This document shows positions 1-13,800 of a stretch of 64,000 nt of DNA, piece after piece. The position numbers were made by a program, and so were the translations under genes. The stretch is from Protula sp. h YS-2021. Its lineage: Eukaryota; Annelida; Polychaeta; Sabellida; Serpulidae. The stretch lies in NCBI GenBank assembly GCA_949752745.1, contig OX457024.1, positions 46,008,490-46,072,489 of the forward strand. Direction: 5' to 3'. Numbering within the stretch: position 1 is the first letter of the stretch; every line of letters begins with the position of its first letter. The notes beneath the pieces were generated by a model. The model saw nothing but the letters and a program-made list of their open reading frames with translations. It ran no database searches and was not told the origin of the DNA.

Positions 1-1729
1 AGTACCTCATTTTATATTGCGATACGTACCGATTCGCGTCCTGGAAGCAATTAAGAAATGTATCACACTTAATAACAAGATTGGCCAGGGACATTGTGAC
101 CAGCTGAGATCTAGTGAATCAAGTATCATTAGGCTTGCATTGTCGCCAGAAAGTTTAAAAACCAGTTTGAAAATTTTTCAAAGGTCAGCATTTGCCTAAT
201 CTCAGAGAAGTAAATTTTAAAGAGCAATACCGTTGGACTACGCCCAAAAGTGAAAGCGATCTAACTAATGCAAAATTTGAAGGCAATCAGATTAAATTTG
301 TTGGAGAAAAAAACCTTGCCAAAAAATTTCAAGATAGGCGTATTAAGTAAACATTTGTAAAAATAGTAAAGGTAATCTCATTCAAATTGTGGGATAGAAA
401 CATTTTGAAAACTGACTACAACAAAATTTTAAATGTCTCCCATTTGGCCAATTTTGCCGGGGATAGAAAAAAATTCAAGAAAGAGCCACATGGAGAACAA
501 TCGTTCAAAACTGGAAAGCAATCCGATTAAAATTGTGCGTGGAAAACCTTTGGAAAATTAGCTACCAAGAAAATTTAAAAATGCCCTCTGGTTGCCCTCG
601 ATAAAAAATTTCAAAAGAAGCCTACCCAGTAAACATTCGTACTAAATTTGAAAGGAATGCGATCCAAATGGTGACAGTAGAACAGTTTTGAATATTGGCT
701 CTGAAAATTTTTAAAATGCCCCACGTTTAGCCAATTTTCTTCTGGATCAATAAAGCTTTTAAAAGAGGAAAGCTTGGTGGACATTTTTGCATTTTGAAAA
801 TTAGCTACCAAAAATTTAGAAATGCCCCCCATTTGGCCAATTTTCGTTGATCACCAAATAATTAATTTTTCAAGTGAAAACCATCCAGGGAACAATCAAA
901 TTTGGAAAGAAAATTGATCGAATTGTATTTTGAAAATTGGCTACCTATAAATTAAAAAATGCGATTACCTTAATTAAATACACCCCACTTATCCTCACAT
1001 TAGTCTTAAACCTATATGATGCTACAGGATAACACTCACTGACGCTTAATTCCATGTTCCAGTGTGTCAGCTATTACAGGATTTGTTTCATCTCAACCAT
1101 TTTTATTGCAGAATATCAAGTTTTGGCATTTTCACAAAGATCTCTTAGATGTTGTTTCAAAGTTGTTTTAAAATATTTACAGCTATTAATATCGATTGTT
1201 TCCTTGGCTGATTGCCCTTGCATATATACGTTACGGTCATATTTTTATGAATATGGAGCACGGAGCCCTTTCTCGCAACAGGTTGGAGCTTCTCGCTGAG
1301 GTTTCAGGCATAGCAAATGGAAGGAGCCATAAGCTTGTTTACTACTCTGGTTTGCCAGTCGCCGAAGTCCTGAGTCGGCGGAACGAGAAGGTGTTAAACA
1401 AAACAAAGTGAACCGCCGTAGAGGTTGGTTGTTGGATAACAACGGGCCCGGAGACTCAAAAACAATGCTTTGTGCCTACATCGAAGCCCATTTCAAGCCT
1501 ACCACAGAGGAACAAGGCACTTACTCCCTTCTAACAATTAAGAGAGGGGGTGACCCTGCAAAACCTTAAACCTTCAACCTTAAACCTGTGCAGCGAGGTA
1601 CTGGCTCTCGTGCGCGTTCTTGTACTGACGATTCGCAAATACTTGCTCCACGGCAAGCTAAGTACTAGCATGACTGCCACGCGTTTATCACTGTAAAAAA
1701 CGAGAAACATGCAGACAGTTCAAACTCAC
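1..1729. other. Left edge: gene B intron; no exon found
   Basis: I found no F5/8C or CTLD continuation in either strand. Positions 200-1000 hold the degenerate satellite listed separately. Positions 1050-1600 hold unremarkable sequence with short chance ORFs. It should be intron of gene B, since the F5/8C-2 domain is unfinished. Confidence 0.5.
400..960. repeat. Degenerate ~140-bp tandem repeat
   Basis: A motif of TTTGAAAATTGGCTACCA, an A/T-rich spacer, AAATGCCCCCCATTTGGCC and AATTTT recurs near 405, 548, 688, 795 and 933, mostly about 140 bp apart. A related single copy lies near 14725. Confidence 0.55.
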
Positions 1730-1836
1730 GGAACGGCCCATGGTGGTGATGGCGATGATGGTCATCCGTACGGCGAACTCGATCTGCAGGTACTGGCCCG
1801 GATCCATGGGGTCCGCCGCCTCCCACCCCACTCGAC
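1730..1836 (-). CDS. Gene B exon 22: F5/8C-2, central part (last exon seen)
   Basis: Residues 954-989. RVGWEAADPMDPGQYLQIEF and IIAITTMGR match the W.A.....QYLQIDLG...I..I.TQGR core of F5/8C domains. The donor GTGAGT in phase 0 leads to further exons that must lie left of the window. Confidence 0.9.
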
Positions 1837-4800
1837 CTGGAACCATCAATACGCGTAAAAAGGTCTGGGTCCAACATACACAAACTGTCAAAACAGACTT
1901 GTCAAAACAGATCTCTTGTCAGCTGTAAAAGAGTGAATGCAGAAAGGAAGCCTCCCCTGTCCTTATTTGTCAAAATTTTACTTTCCAAATTGTAGCATAT
2001 ATATGAAAAGTTGTCGCTTCAAGGAATAATCTACGGCTTCAAACCACATAGCATTAACCGATATTTGGCGTTTATTCAGTTTTGTTCTGGGAAAAAGAAA
2101 AACAATTTTTCCACCAGTGCAGATGCGCCCCCCCCCCCCATCTCATTATCTCTCGTTGCCCTAATCATCTCTCGCCCTCACCCCCGCCCCCATCCCACTA
2201 TCTCTCACCCCCACCCTTGCCTGCCCCCCCGCCCGCGACCATTCCATCATCTCTCGCCCCCCCCCACCATCCCATTATCTCTCGCTCCCCTAATCATTTC
2301 TTCCCTCACCCCCGCCCCATCCAACTATCTCTCACCCCCACCCTTACCTCCCCCCCGCCACCATTCCACCATCTCTGCCCCCCCCCCCCCCGTTCAATTA
2401 TCTCGCCCAGAACCTACTCAGTCTGGCATTGAAGGCCTCGTAGCCGGCTTTCTCGTGGCTGGCAGTCATGTACTCGTCCTTGACCCAGCCCGTGTTGGAC
2501 ACCGATTCCTCCGCGTCGCACACGTCTTCCTCTGCAACAGACATCTATCGACTTCACCCAACAGATCCCAGACCCCCTTCAGTGCTGTCTTTCCCAGGGT
2601 TCCAGCATGTCTTTATCTGGGTTTCTTTACACGCATATTATTGCTGCACGCTCTCCTAACATATCTAATAAAAATATCTAACAACAGGTAGGTCAGTGAT
2701 ACTGACTATGTTCCCCGCCGGCGTGCAATCCAAGTAAAATATTTTGAAAATCGATCAAGAAATGTAGCCTAATTTTTTTTTAGCCATGCAAAATGCATAC
2801 GTAAGGGTCCTTACCGAATAGGCAGCCGTGCACATCGAACCTCAGTGAGATATGGTTGACAAACTCCACAGCGTAGATGCGCACTCCTTGGGCGTACACG
2901 CGGTGCGGCAAGTCCACAAGCGTGCCATCGTTCTTGTTTTCCGCCGTATTCCCGGGAAATATCTAAACAACAGAACAACAGTAGACTGCAATATTGCAAA
3001 TAAAATAATTTTGGTAAAATATTTTTAGGCTTTTATACAAAAGGAAATGTGGGAAGGGCATGACGAGGAAACGCGTGTGCTGTTTTCCATATCACGAAAT
3101 CTGAAATAGTTAGTCGATTTGCTTTCTCATCTGTGGACAAAAGGACAATAAAAATCACGTTAAAACTGAATGATTTTAAAGGAAACTGGACACTCTGTAG
3201 CTTTGCTTTTCGTACCCTACCATTTCGCACCTCTGGGAAAGATACTTCGTAACCCTGCCTACCACTTCGTACCCCAGCATTACAATGCGTTTTTTTTAGT
3301 CTTAGAGGAGCATAAAAACATAATTTTCCCAATTCTAAGTCTTGACTTTATTACAACAAACATCACAGAAAGTTCTGTAAGTAGGCTTGAATGCCCAAGT
3401 CTGTCTTTCACAAGAGTGGCAGTAGGTCGTTCTTCTTTGCTGTACCATTATCACAACCAAAAATTATTACACAAGAAAATGAAAACGAAACTGATCATGT
3501 CAAATGAAATGTCTTCTCTCATTCTCCATACGTTTAATCTCTCGAGCCTGCATCGCTTGTTTTACTTGACCTTTCTAGTGAAAGTGTTCGTATTTTGGAG
3601 CACGGTGACAAAGAACATGCTACTCGCTGATCATTTAGAGAGGGCAGCAAAGATACTAACAACTTCTTTCAGTTGCTTGGAAGCAGACCTCGCTCCGTTG
3701 CGGGTACTCGTGTTCTATATTTTCTCTATCTATGCCGTTACCGGCGCGGTACTACCTCTTTTGAGAGTCTGACATGACCGGTTACAAGGCGGGTAGCATG
3801 ACCCAACAGATCCAATCGATTTTCCCGCTTGAATAATTACCGCTTTGTAAAAATAATGTTAAGGATTCTCAAGATCACTTTATTTCTAAACCCGTTATGG
3901 AGTATTTTTAGACCAGTGACTTCGCAGGGAACATTGGAAAGGTACGAAATAGTAAACACGGGTACGAAGTGCCTTACGCAAGGCTACTTTTTTATTTTAG
4001 ATATCAAAGTATTCCAACACTAAACAAGCCATCGTCGAAGGCACCCCAACCGGACACAATATTCGGTTAAGCGCAAAAAATTTCGAAGTTTCTGCATTTT
4101 TTAATTTTTCCAGAAATCCAAAAATAACCCTTCGTCGCACAGCTCCACTACTCGGCCTTTCTATGTGCAAAAGGAAATTGAAATCGGTTGAATGGTGCCG
4201 GAGATATGGCGCGTACAAACTGCATATAATGAGGTCAAACGCAAAAAAAATTTCAAAGTTTCCACATTTTTAAAATTTTTTTTGAGAAATTCAAAAGTAA
4301 CGCAACATCTAATGAATCCGTACACAATACGCATAAAAATATGATCTTAATGGCTTATGTATTTCTCCCGCAGCGCCTACTGTTTTTGCCGGTTCCATGA
4401 TTTCATAAACATCGGAATAAAATGGAAAATCTCGGAGATAATCTCGAGAGAGACAATTCACGTGTGTTCTGTTAATCTTGTTCATACAATCGCGTAATCA
4501 CGTGACTGGCTTCTCGTGTGTAGCCACACGCTGGAGAGGTATGGTCCTTGACATCACTGGGATCCAGAATAAACGGGATTAAGAAAATCACTCACGTCTA
4601 ACTCACCACAATGTCGGAGCCGTTGTAAATATTCTGCCAGCGCATGCCGTCGGCAGCTTGGTAGAGGATGCGGAATGACGTCACATAGGCGTCCTTGTCC
4701 TTGGCGCCTGCTAGGGTGATGCGCTCCACAATGCGCTGGAAGGGGAAGAAGGCCTCGATGTATTCCGTCGTGTAATTAGTGGTCGGCTCCCAGCTCAGGT

Positions 4801-7800
4801 CACTGTTCACTGGTGGTCAAAAAACAAGTCAGATGGCTAACACTCCAAACTTTCGTTGTTTCGTTATCGTTCATTTAAGCTCACACAAAGATCTGAATGA
4901 CCTTGACCTTTGGGATATTTGACCTTTTAACGTACAGACTAACATCTGGGTACACACTACGAAATCTGATCTTCCTTAAAAAGATGAAACTTTCGGCGAC
5001 AGAACATTCTGAATTTATTAATTAAAAACCGTATGCATAATAATTCATTTTCTGCACGACGACACAAACACATTCCCCGCGGGCAGGCATTCAAGGACTT
5101 ACTTCTACCCCTGTACGGCTCCCTGCCTTCCCGCTGTGAACTTGCCCGGATGTTGGAGTCGGTGATGTACATATTGCCTGACACCATGGGTTCGGGCTCA
5201 CACGAGACGACCGGTGGGTCGGTTGCGGGTGGGGCGGCGGTGGTCAGTGCCGACAGCGCTAAAAGAGCCAACCAGAATTCTACGCGTGTGTAAAGTGAAA
5301 AACGCCTGAATGTAGAGGAAGCTGGCACTTAGATAACACAATAAAAGTGCAACTTTCTAACCATAAAAATACCGTCTATAAATTAAAGGCCTCAACCATT
5401 TTTAAGCCAGGAAACATTTTTACTTGATATGAATTCAGGGCAAATTTTCTAGAAAGTGCTTGAATAACATACGGGGCCTAAACTTTCACTACAAGCTACA
5501 AGCTTTCCATAATTCCTCTCCTGAAAAAGGCCGCTAAGTTTATTGGTAAATGTTGCCCGCTAGCTCTTTACACTTTAGCGGTTAATCAACAAAGCAATAT
5601 TAGCGACGGTACCGTGTTTCTTGCAGATGTAGCCGTCGCCTAGCGCGCTACAGTTGTGGTCGTTCCACCGATAGAGGTAGTTCGGTGAAAGCTCCACACA
5701 CCATTCCTCTCCGCTCCAGTTGTTGGGCTCACCTGGTGCACATAACACATACTCAAATTCTCCCTTCCGTAATACAGAACTTGCATTCAACACCATTCCA
5801 AAGTTTCCAAGGCTACAAGAAAACTAAACGCGGGATACTTTTTTTTCAACAGTATAACTTTCTACGTTTAGTACATGTCAGATTCAGCCAATGAGTAAAA
5901 TCGCACCATCATTCCAGTTGAAATACGGCACTGCCTCGCCGTCACTCCACTGCCAGCCTTTAGACTGGTCTCTGTCGTTCAGTCCTATCCAGTAATGTAC
6001 TGCTCCACCCACCGTGGTCCCCAGCAGCGCTAGAACACGTGATCGAAATCTTATCCACACAGCACGCATAACTCTTCTCCTTGATATCCCTCACAATACT
6101 TAATGTTGTTCACAGTACTCAGTATTCCTCACACCCACGTCGTCGGTCAAACCATTGTTGACATCGACCACAGGCGTTTCCTATGCAAATTCACCTGCCA
6201 TATTTACAGCATACTAAAAATTCACGTTTCGAAGGCAAAATGGAGATTGGGGTTTCGTGTGCAAAGCACGACAGACAACCACCAATTTAAAATAAAGCCT
6301 TAACTTCTTTTTTTAATTTCGTATCTGCAATCGACTGAAACCAATAAGATCAATACCGTAAAAGTATTGACAAATATCCATTATCAAACACTCAAACAAC
6401 CCCTCGATGTAACAAAGTTCACCAGAAATAACAATGTTACTAAATTATTTGACGATCTGTGAAATAAGCCGTCGCTTTACCGTTGAGGAATTGCTGTTCT
6501 GTTGGGCCAGTGATAGAGGCTAAGTCAGCTGATTCGCCCTCAGTGACCTCGTCCTCGATGCAGCGCCGCCGGGCTTCGTCCCAGGGTACCTGTACCCCCG
6601 TACGTACTGCGAAGCAGCGCTGGGCGTACGGGTCATACGACCAGTTGGGGCCGCACTCAGGATGCCACGGTACTGAAATATACAACATTTTAAAACAGTG
6701 TTTTATGTTTCGATTTTAGAAAAGCAAAAAATTTCAGCAAATAAACCATTTTACACATGCTTTTGAAGGTAAGAAAATAACACCTTTAAATGCCTAAGCT
6801 CCTCGTTCTTACACAAGCAGGTGAACAGGAAGCAATCGTTAAATTGTAGTACAGTAATTCTGCATCATGTGCCTAGTTACGGTATCAAGAGCTGTACATA
6901 ATCTTGTACCGCAGCATTTGGTTCTGGTTATCTCTCATCCATACAAAATATACGACATCTAAACACCAAACAGCAGTACCAGCGAACTGACTAAATCACC
7001 CACAAACAGCAGTGCCCGCGAACTGCATTAATCATCCACATCAGCAGTACCCACGAACTAAATGAATCACCCACAAACAGCAGTACCCACGAACTAAACG
7101 AATCACCCACAAACAACAATACCAGCTAGCTGTAAGAAAATCACCCACAAACAGCAGTACCCGCGAACTGAATGAATCACCCACAAACAGCAGAGCACTT
7201 TTAAATCTTAACGTAATTTCGCCAACAAAAACGACGACTCTATTTTCAAAAGAGAACCACTTACACGTCGAGTTTGGCTCTTCCGTGGGCGGTGGGTCAG
7301 TGGTGAGAACAGCCGCTTTCCTACAGATGGTCATATACAGCTCCTGCTCACAGTGGGAATTATACCACTGGCCGACGGGGTCCGCCTGAAGCTGGCAGCA
7401 CGTTTTCGTCTCCTGTTCATTCTTGCCACCTGGAGCCCAGTTCCTAAACGTCGGCTAAATAAATGACATGATCGTCAAAATTGTCTGGATTAACAAAAAA
7501 AACATGTGATTAATGTGGATATTTGTACATCAAAGGATATTCTCCAAACAGTTTTGTGTAAGTGGGTTTACATATATGTAAGAACACAAACGTATCAGTT
7601 GTACTTACGACAAACTGTGTTACAGTACAACACTGAAATCACATCTGCCGACAACGTAAGTGAGCAAGCGTTTCGAGGACCAATATGGCCGAGATTAGAG
7701 TACCTCTGAACCAGTGCCGTCATCCCAAATCCAGACGCCTCCTGTATACGTCAACGCCAGCCACGTCGCTCCTCTCTGGTTGTCTGCAGTCACATGAAAA

Positions 7801-10800
7801 CAACAAGGGGTAAAGTTGTTGTTTTTGTCTCTCTTTTCATATCATTGAGCATACAAGTAAACGACGCACTTTTGAGATTCTGTGATGTTTTTTATTCCGT
7901 TGGCTCAGCCTCGCTCAAAACACAATGGGCCGGTGTGGAAAACACCACATCATAATACACACCTAAAAACTGTTTCCTTAAAACACAAAATGTTCTCTAC
8001 CTAGTAATTTGTATAAATTTCTAGAACTGAGCGTCTCGCTTTGACGCAATCGCGAGCTGTAGGCATGAGCATCAGGCAAGTCAATTCCTGGGTACAGCCC
8101 TGGACACAAGGGCCCGTATTCAATGGCGTGCCTCAAACTCGCGGCCAAACTCCAAAACTGAGTCAGCTATGACATTTGCTTATTTAGAAAATAAAACTTA
8201 TTCTAGCGACTACAGGACAGCATGAAGGTACCTTAAATATTAAATCAAGTTCATTACAAAGCTCCTAATGTTTTTTTTTATCACAAAATATGTTTTGAGA
8301 ACATTATTTTATTAACTTAAATCCTAGCTCCTCCCCCCCCCCCCCCTCCCCACCCCACACACCCACAAACGAGCTTCCGATGTGAAACAGCTCAAACTCG
8401 AATGCCCAAATGAATTTCAGTTTGAAGAAAGTTACTAAATAAGAGTGCAAGATCCAAGGCAAAGCCTGATAAGGACTTACTGCTGATGAAGACCTGCTCG
8501 TTGGAGTCCCTCACTGTGGTTACTATGGCACCCACGTCCTGACACTTTGTCTTCGCCGCCGCATACGTCACCGTCTCGTCGTTGAAGCTGTAGCAATCGC
8601 TCTGGTACAGCACCCAGCCCTCCTCACAGGTGTAAGCTACAGCACACAGCACACATCACACACGGCGGTATTTACACGGCAGATTCCAAAAAGTGCGGCG
8701 GGGCGGAAATAAATAGTAGCCATGGTTTTAAAAAATGGTGCATCCAAACCATACATCAAATAACAACACCAATGAATAAACAAATATTTATAGGAAGTGG
8801 CTAAAATCTAGTTCATACATAAGTTGGTCTAAATATTCTTTCATTTTTCTTATTTTTTTTAACTTTCATTTCAACATATCTGTCTATTGTGAGAAAAGAA
8901 ACGATCAACAGCACGACCCACAACGAGCCATGGTTGTTTATGTTTGCTTTCAGTGTTACAGCAATGCGACTTGGCATTTGCACAGGAACTGAAAATGAAT
9001 GTCGCTCAACTGTGAGAACCCGAGCGTGATCTAACCAATCACAACCATTTCCTGTAGGATCCAATAGCTACTCTTACAATCAGACATGTACTTATTTTTA
9101 GTGTTTATGTGTACTGATGTCCAAAGTAAGTATACATTACAAGTATAATCGAGTGAACATTTCAATTTTCAAAGCCACAATCACTTGTTGATACGTACTA
9201 CTTTGTTGGTCAGGCTTCCTCAAAACAGTATTTATATCAAACATTGCTGGTGTCTCGAAGTTTGGCATCCTGCATATGTAAGCCTCCCTGTCAAAGCAAT
9301 AGTTGGTGCCCCACCTCGCTTCCGGATTGGCCGCTGAAACAATAACAACATTAAAATTGCCATGGAAACATGTACGAAGCAAGGTATCTGCAGCTCAATG
9401 AGTATGTTGCCAATTTCAGCGGCATGGCCAAAATATATACAGTGACGCACTTGTGCTTTTAAACAGAAATAAACACACAGCAAAGGGAACAAAAGAAAAA
9501 TAAAAGTTCCGATGAGGTAAAACGTCATTAATTGGTGTGTAGTGTTTTTGTGTAATACGTCACTACTTGATGTGTATCTTTTCAGGGGTACTACGTCATT
9601 ACTTGTTGTGTCGATGTAGCCGCAGTCCATGCGCTCCGGCGTCTCCTGCCGTAACGAGTCGTTCCAGTGCGCATAATGGGTCCCGTAGCCGTCTGCCCAC
9701 AGGAAAACATTGTCCTGTACTTCGTCTACAAAGACCGAAATACACATGACAGTGCCAGTGTTGTGTGGATAGTCGTAACGCAGGTCATCGTTGGTCACAG
9801 TGAGTCAATAAAGATTATCTTGTGATCTGCGATTCTTGGAAGAACGATTACCGTATCTGTAAGCTGTTTTCAGTCCACGACATACATCAGAATGTGATGC
9901 AATTACTGGCGAGAAAACAAAATCTAATTGGTGGGTTGAAGCTGTGTGGGTTAAAGTAGGTTAAATTCACTACCCTGCGAACATGCAACTATCAATTCGC
10001 ACATTTTTTTCGCCAACAGCGCTGTTATTTAACGAGGTTTAACTGTCTGATTCGTCAAACTTACGACTCACAAACACAACTTAAGAAATGGCTAAAAATA
10101 AACATTAGATTAGATGCACTCATGCAAATCATTTGTTATTAATATGAACAGGCCTGAGCCATAAAAGAAGTAAGTATACCCGACAAGCCGATTCTAACCG
10201 ACAGAATGTTAGCATCGCGCAGGGATGTGTAAATAGGATACATCGCATTATTCTGCTCATCCACACTGTTAAAAAAAAATCATACATAATAACATTGCAA
10301 ACAGAACCATTAACAATTACTCAACCTAAAATTATATTGTTTTATACTGAAATCCTTAACACTGCAAGGACTTTACAAATTGACAGCATGTGCTAATCGG
10401 GCAAATCCGGGCGCAAATCCAAGAGGAAGCAGCGAAATACGGTTGTAAAACTGGACGATTTATCATAGTCTTTACTGTAGATCCACCAACAACCCACTCG
10501 TTTATTTTCATGATCTGTGACTTGGAGCTGTAGGCCGCGCAGACGTCTCTGGCTTCCGGCCACGTGAGCTTCTGTTCCTCGGCTGTCACCACGAGATAGC
10601 AGTGGCCTGTACCATAATCCTGCCAGCCTTCAGCGCATGTACCTTAAACACAGCGAAAAAAATTCAGAAAACTTAAGAAAACAATACACAGTGGTAAAAA
10701 CAAGCAGCCTAAGAGCACTTTGTTAACAGCTTTAGTATTTAAGGCTGCTAAGGGAATCAGAAACTCAAAGGTACACAACGTGTAAACTATTGTGTAACTA

Positions 10801-13800
10801 ATTACACCTAAATTTTAACAATGTCCATTTAAGATTTAAAATGGAGCAAGGATTATTCTGTCTAAAAATCGATAATAACATCATCTGCATGAGTGTACAT
10901 AGAGGAAAGCGGGGTAGTCCCATGTCTTTTAAAAATACATAAAATGTTTTTGCGAAAACATTCCACACATCCTCACCGTTCCTTTCCATTTAAAATACAC
11001 CGGATGATCGTACAAATCAATACAAATCAATACACAGTCACTTTCTTTTGTAAATTGTTCAGGTAAATAACAGCTTGCAAGCATTGAAAAAGTCGGGTGT
11101 GTTACCGTATTCTTTCTGGCACATAAATTTGTTCTGATTGCCGCAACTGGCAATCCTCCATTTGAAGTTGTCAACGGTGTACGAGGCCACGCAGTTAGAC
11201 TTATGTGGGTTTCTGCACATAACACAAAACACAGTACTTCAAAACCAAAACATTATACTCAGGTCCATCAAGTTCTTTATAATATAATACAGGTTGCATT
11301 CGCTTTTTTCATGTTTTAGAGGGGTCAAAACTGCAGCCTCATTTTCCATTTTAAACATTAGTTACGACAATTCTAAAGTTACAATGGATCACACTGGATA
11401 CAAATTTCACTCAGTACCAGATATCACATCTTTGTTCGCTTTTTAACACAACAAACATTGACTTGGAACCACAACACACCTTTCTTAAACTGATATCCTT
11501 GATGTTACGGTTATAAGTAACATTTTAAACACAGAATGCTTACGCGTAATTAGGCTGGCCATCTGCCCAGTTAGTATCAGTGAGGGTAGAATTATCTACC
11601 CACAGTAACGTATTCGCGGTGGCCGTTTCCTAAATTTGAAAAAAAAAAGAAATACAGACAAGATATAATCTGATAAAGTGAGAAGTAGAACAGAGCGTCT
11701 TTGTATTGCAATTGGTTACGATCACTTCACAATTCGCATTGCATAGTTATCCATTCTGTGATAGTGGCAGTTATAGCGACATTTTAGGGTGACATAAGTT
11801 TCAGGGTAGTGGAATACACAAATGCCTTTTCAATTCTTATTTTTTATTTATTTATTAGTATTATGATTTTTTTTGGAATGATTTCAGTTATTTAAGTAAA
11901 TACCATTACATAGTGCTGTGTAAAACACTGTTACCGTGTCAGACAAACCAATCCACATGGCTGATTGGTAATCGTAGCAAAATTGCAGATGCTCAAAAGC
12001 TTGGATTTCCTGCTGTGTTTTAAGCATGAGAAGCGTGCCTGCCAAGCTTTCACAATGAGCTTTGGCATCGTGCCAACTTTTCTCTTCATCAAGCGAGAGG
12101 TAACATCTTCCTTGGTACTGGTGCCAACCCGACGCCAAATCGCAATGATCCGGAGTATCTGGAAGCCAAAAGGTGACGTCATAAAGACAACTACACATAT
12201 TGTATATGCAATTGCATAAGGTGCTTATTGTTACCGATATTTGTCTTTTTAGTCAAGGCGTATTCATACTGTAAATAACCTTTAAATTGGTATTAAGAAA
12301 AGCAAGTTAACACAATAACAAAACATATTCCAAACAAGTATGTCAGTAAAACTGACTAAGTCCCCCGCAGGCGTGGAATCACAGGATTTCAATACGTCAA
12401 ACACCCACTGAATAGGTCAATTGTGTTGAATTTTCAAAGTTTTGCCATTTTCCCAATTTTTAGGAAAATCTGAAAATAACCCCTCGCTGCACAGGTCCAC
12501 TACGTAGTCTTTGCATGTGCAAGAGAATAATTGAATCGGTTCAGTGGTAACGGAGATATGGCGCCGACAAACACCCATTGAATAGGTCAATTGTGTTGAA
12601 TTTTCAAAGTTTTGTCATTTTCCCAATTTTTGGGAAAATCTTTAAATAGCCCCTCATTGCACAGCTCTACTATATAGTCTTTGCCTATGCAAGAGAACAA
12701 TTGAATTATCAGTTACTCGTCGATTACTTTTACACACGCCCGAAAAAAATGAGTGGGGTTTTGTATACTTTACATCGGGAAATATACCTACACACGACCT
12801 CTGCGAAGTGACAGATAAATGAATACCATAAATGCAAAACAGATTTTTAAGAGACACGATTCCTCGTGTAACGCGGATGAATATAAAATCGGTTTGCAGA
12901 GTGCCATACTAGTGCTACTTTCATTCCGTTTTTCACAATTCTAACAGTTTTGCAACTTTAAATATTGATAAAAGTAAAGTTTTATATTTAGAAAAGACTA
13001 TTTTGGCAATTTTTAATATCTGTGTGTTTTATTCGTGTGTGAAAATTTAAAAAATCAGTTCTCGAGACACAGCCTGGACGGCGTTCAATAACACACACAC
13101 AAAGCCATATCAAAACGAGAAGTTTTACTAAATTTCAAAACACTTTTTTAGAATTTTTCATGTATCCGAACAAAAATAGGACACACTTACAAAAAAAAAT
13201 AAATAAAAAACGAGCTGATCAGTCTGGTCACTTTTGTCAATTTTTTTCTTCATACATAATTTTGCCTTGTCAGTCTGTCAGCAGTTTGTCAAGAACTTGT
13301 CCACTGATTGCCATTTCGACAAATTTGAGCTCGTCAAGATCTTGACTAATTTCTGAAGAATGCCTCGTCACACAGTGACAAAAACTTGTCACTAGCTTGT
13401 CAGACGCTTACCACAAACTTATTAAAATATTGCGTCATCATGACGACACCTCTTTTTTTTAAACAACAGACAACAGACGGTAAAGATTTCTTAGATTTTA
13501 AAGAATATTACTAGAAGCTTCACATTATCACCCATTAAAATACATTTAATGAATAAACCATAATGTAAATGTGCATATCATATCCTTTGCATGTTTTGAA
13601 TTAAGTTGCGACGTTTGTAAAAGTTTGTTAAATATGTGAAAACTGTATTGCAGGGTTGAGATTTCGCGCCGGGCGACCAACTTTTTCGAGTTGGTCGCCC
13701 GAGTGGCCACTAACTTTTTTCTGAGTATTTTCAGGTAAATTTTGCAAAAATTGCGCCGGGCAACTAATTTTTGTGCCGGGCAACTAACCTTCTAAAGCTG

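Noticed and set aside
1245..1442. Minus-strand 65-codon ORF as a further gene B exon
   Set aside because: No F5/8C similarity and no matching phase-0 acceptor.
2011..2691. 226-codon plus-strand ORF
   Set aside because: Made of C-rich low-complexity repeat and the antisense of gene B exon 21; no domain.
3170..3772. 200-codon plus-strand ORF
   Set aside because: No domain, no splice or promoter context; lies in a gene B intron with degenerate CTTCGTACC words.
9232..9798. 188-codon minus-strand ORF
   Set aside because: Runs through two introns; the CTLD-C exons at 9603-9725 and 9199-9333 use splice sites and, for the second, another frame.
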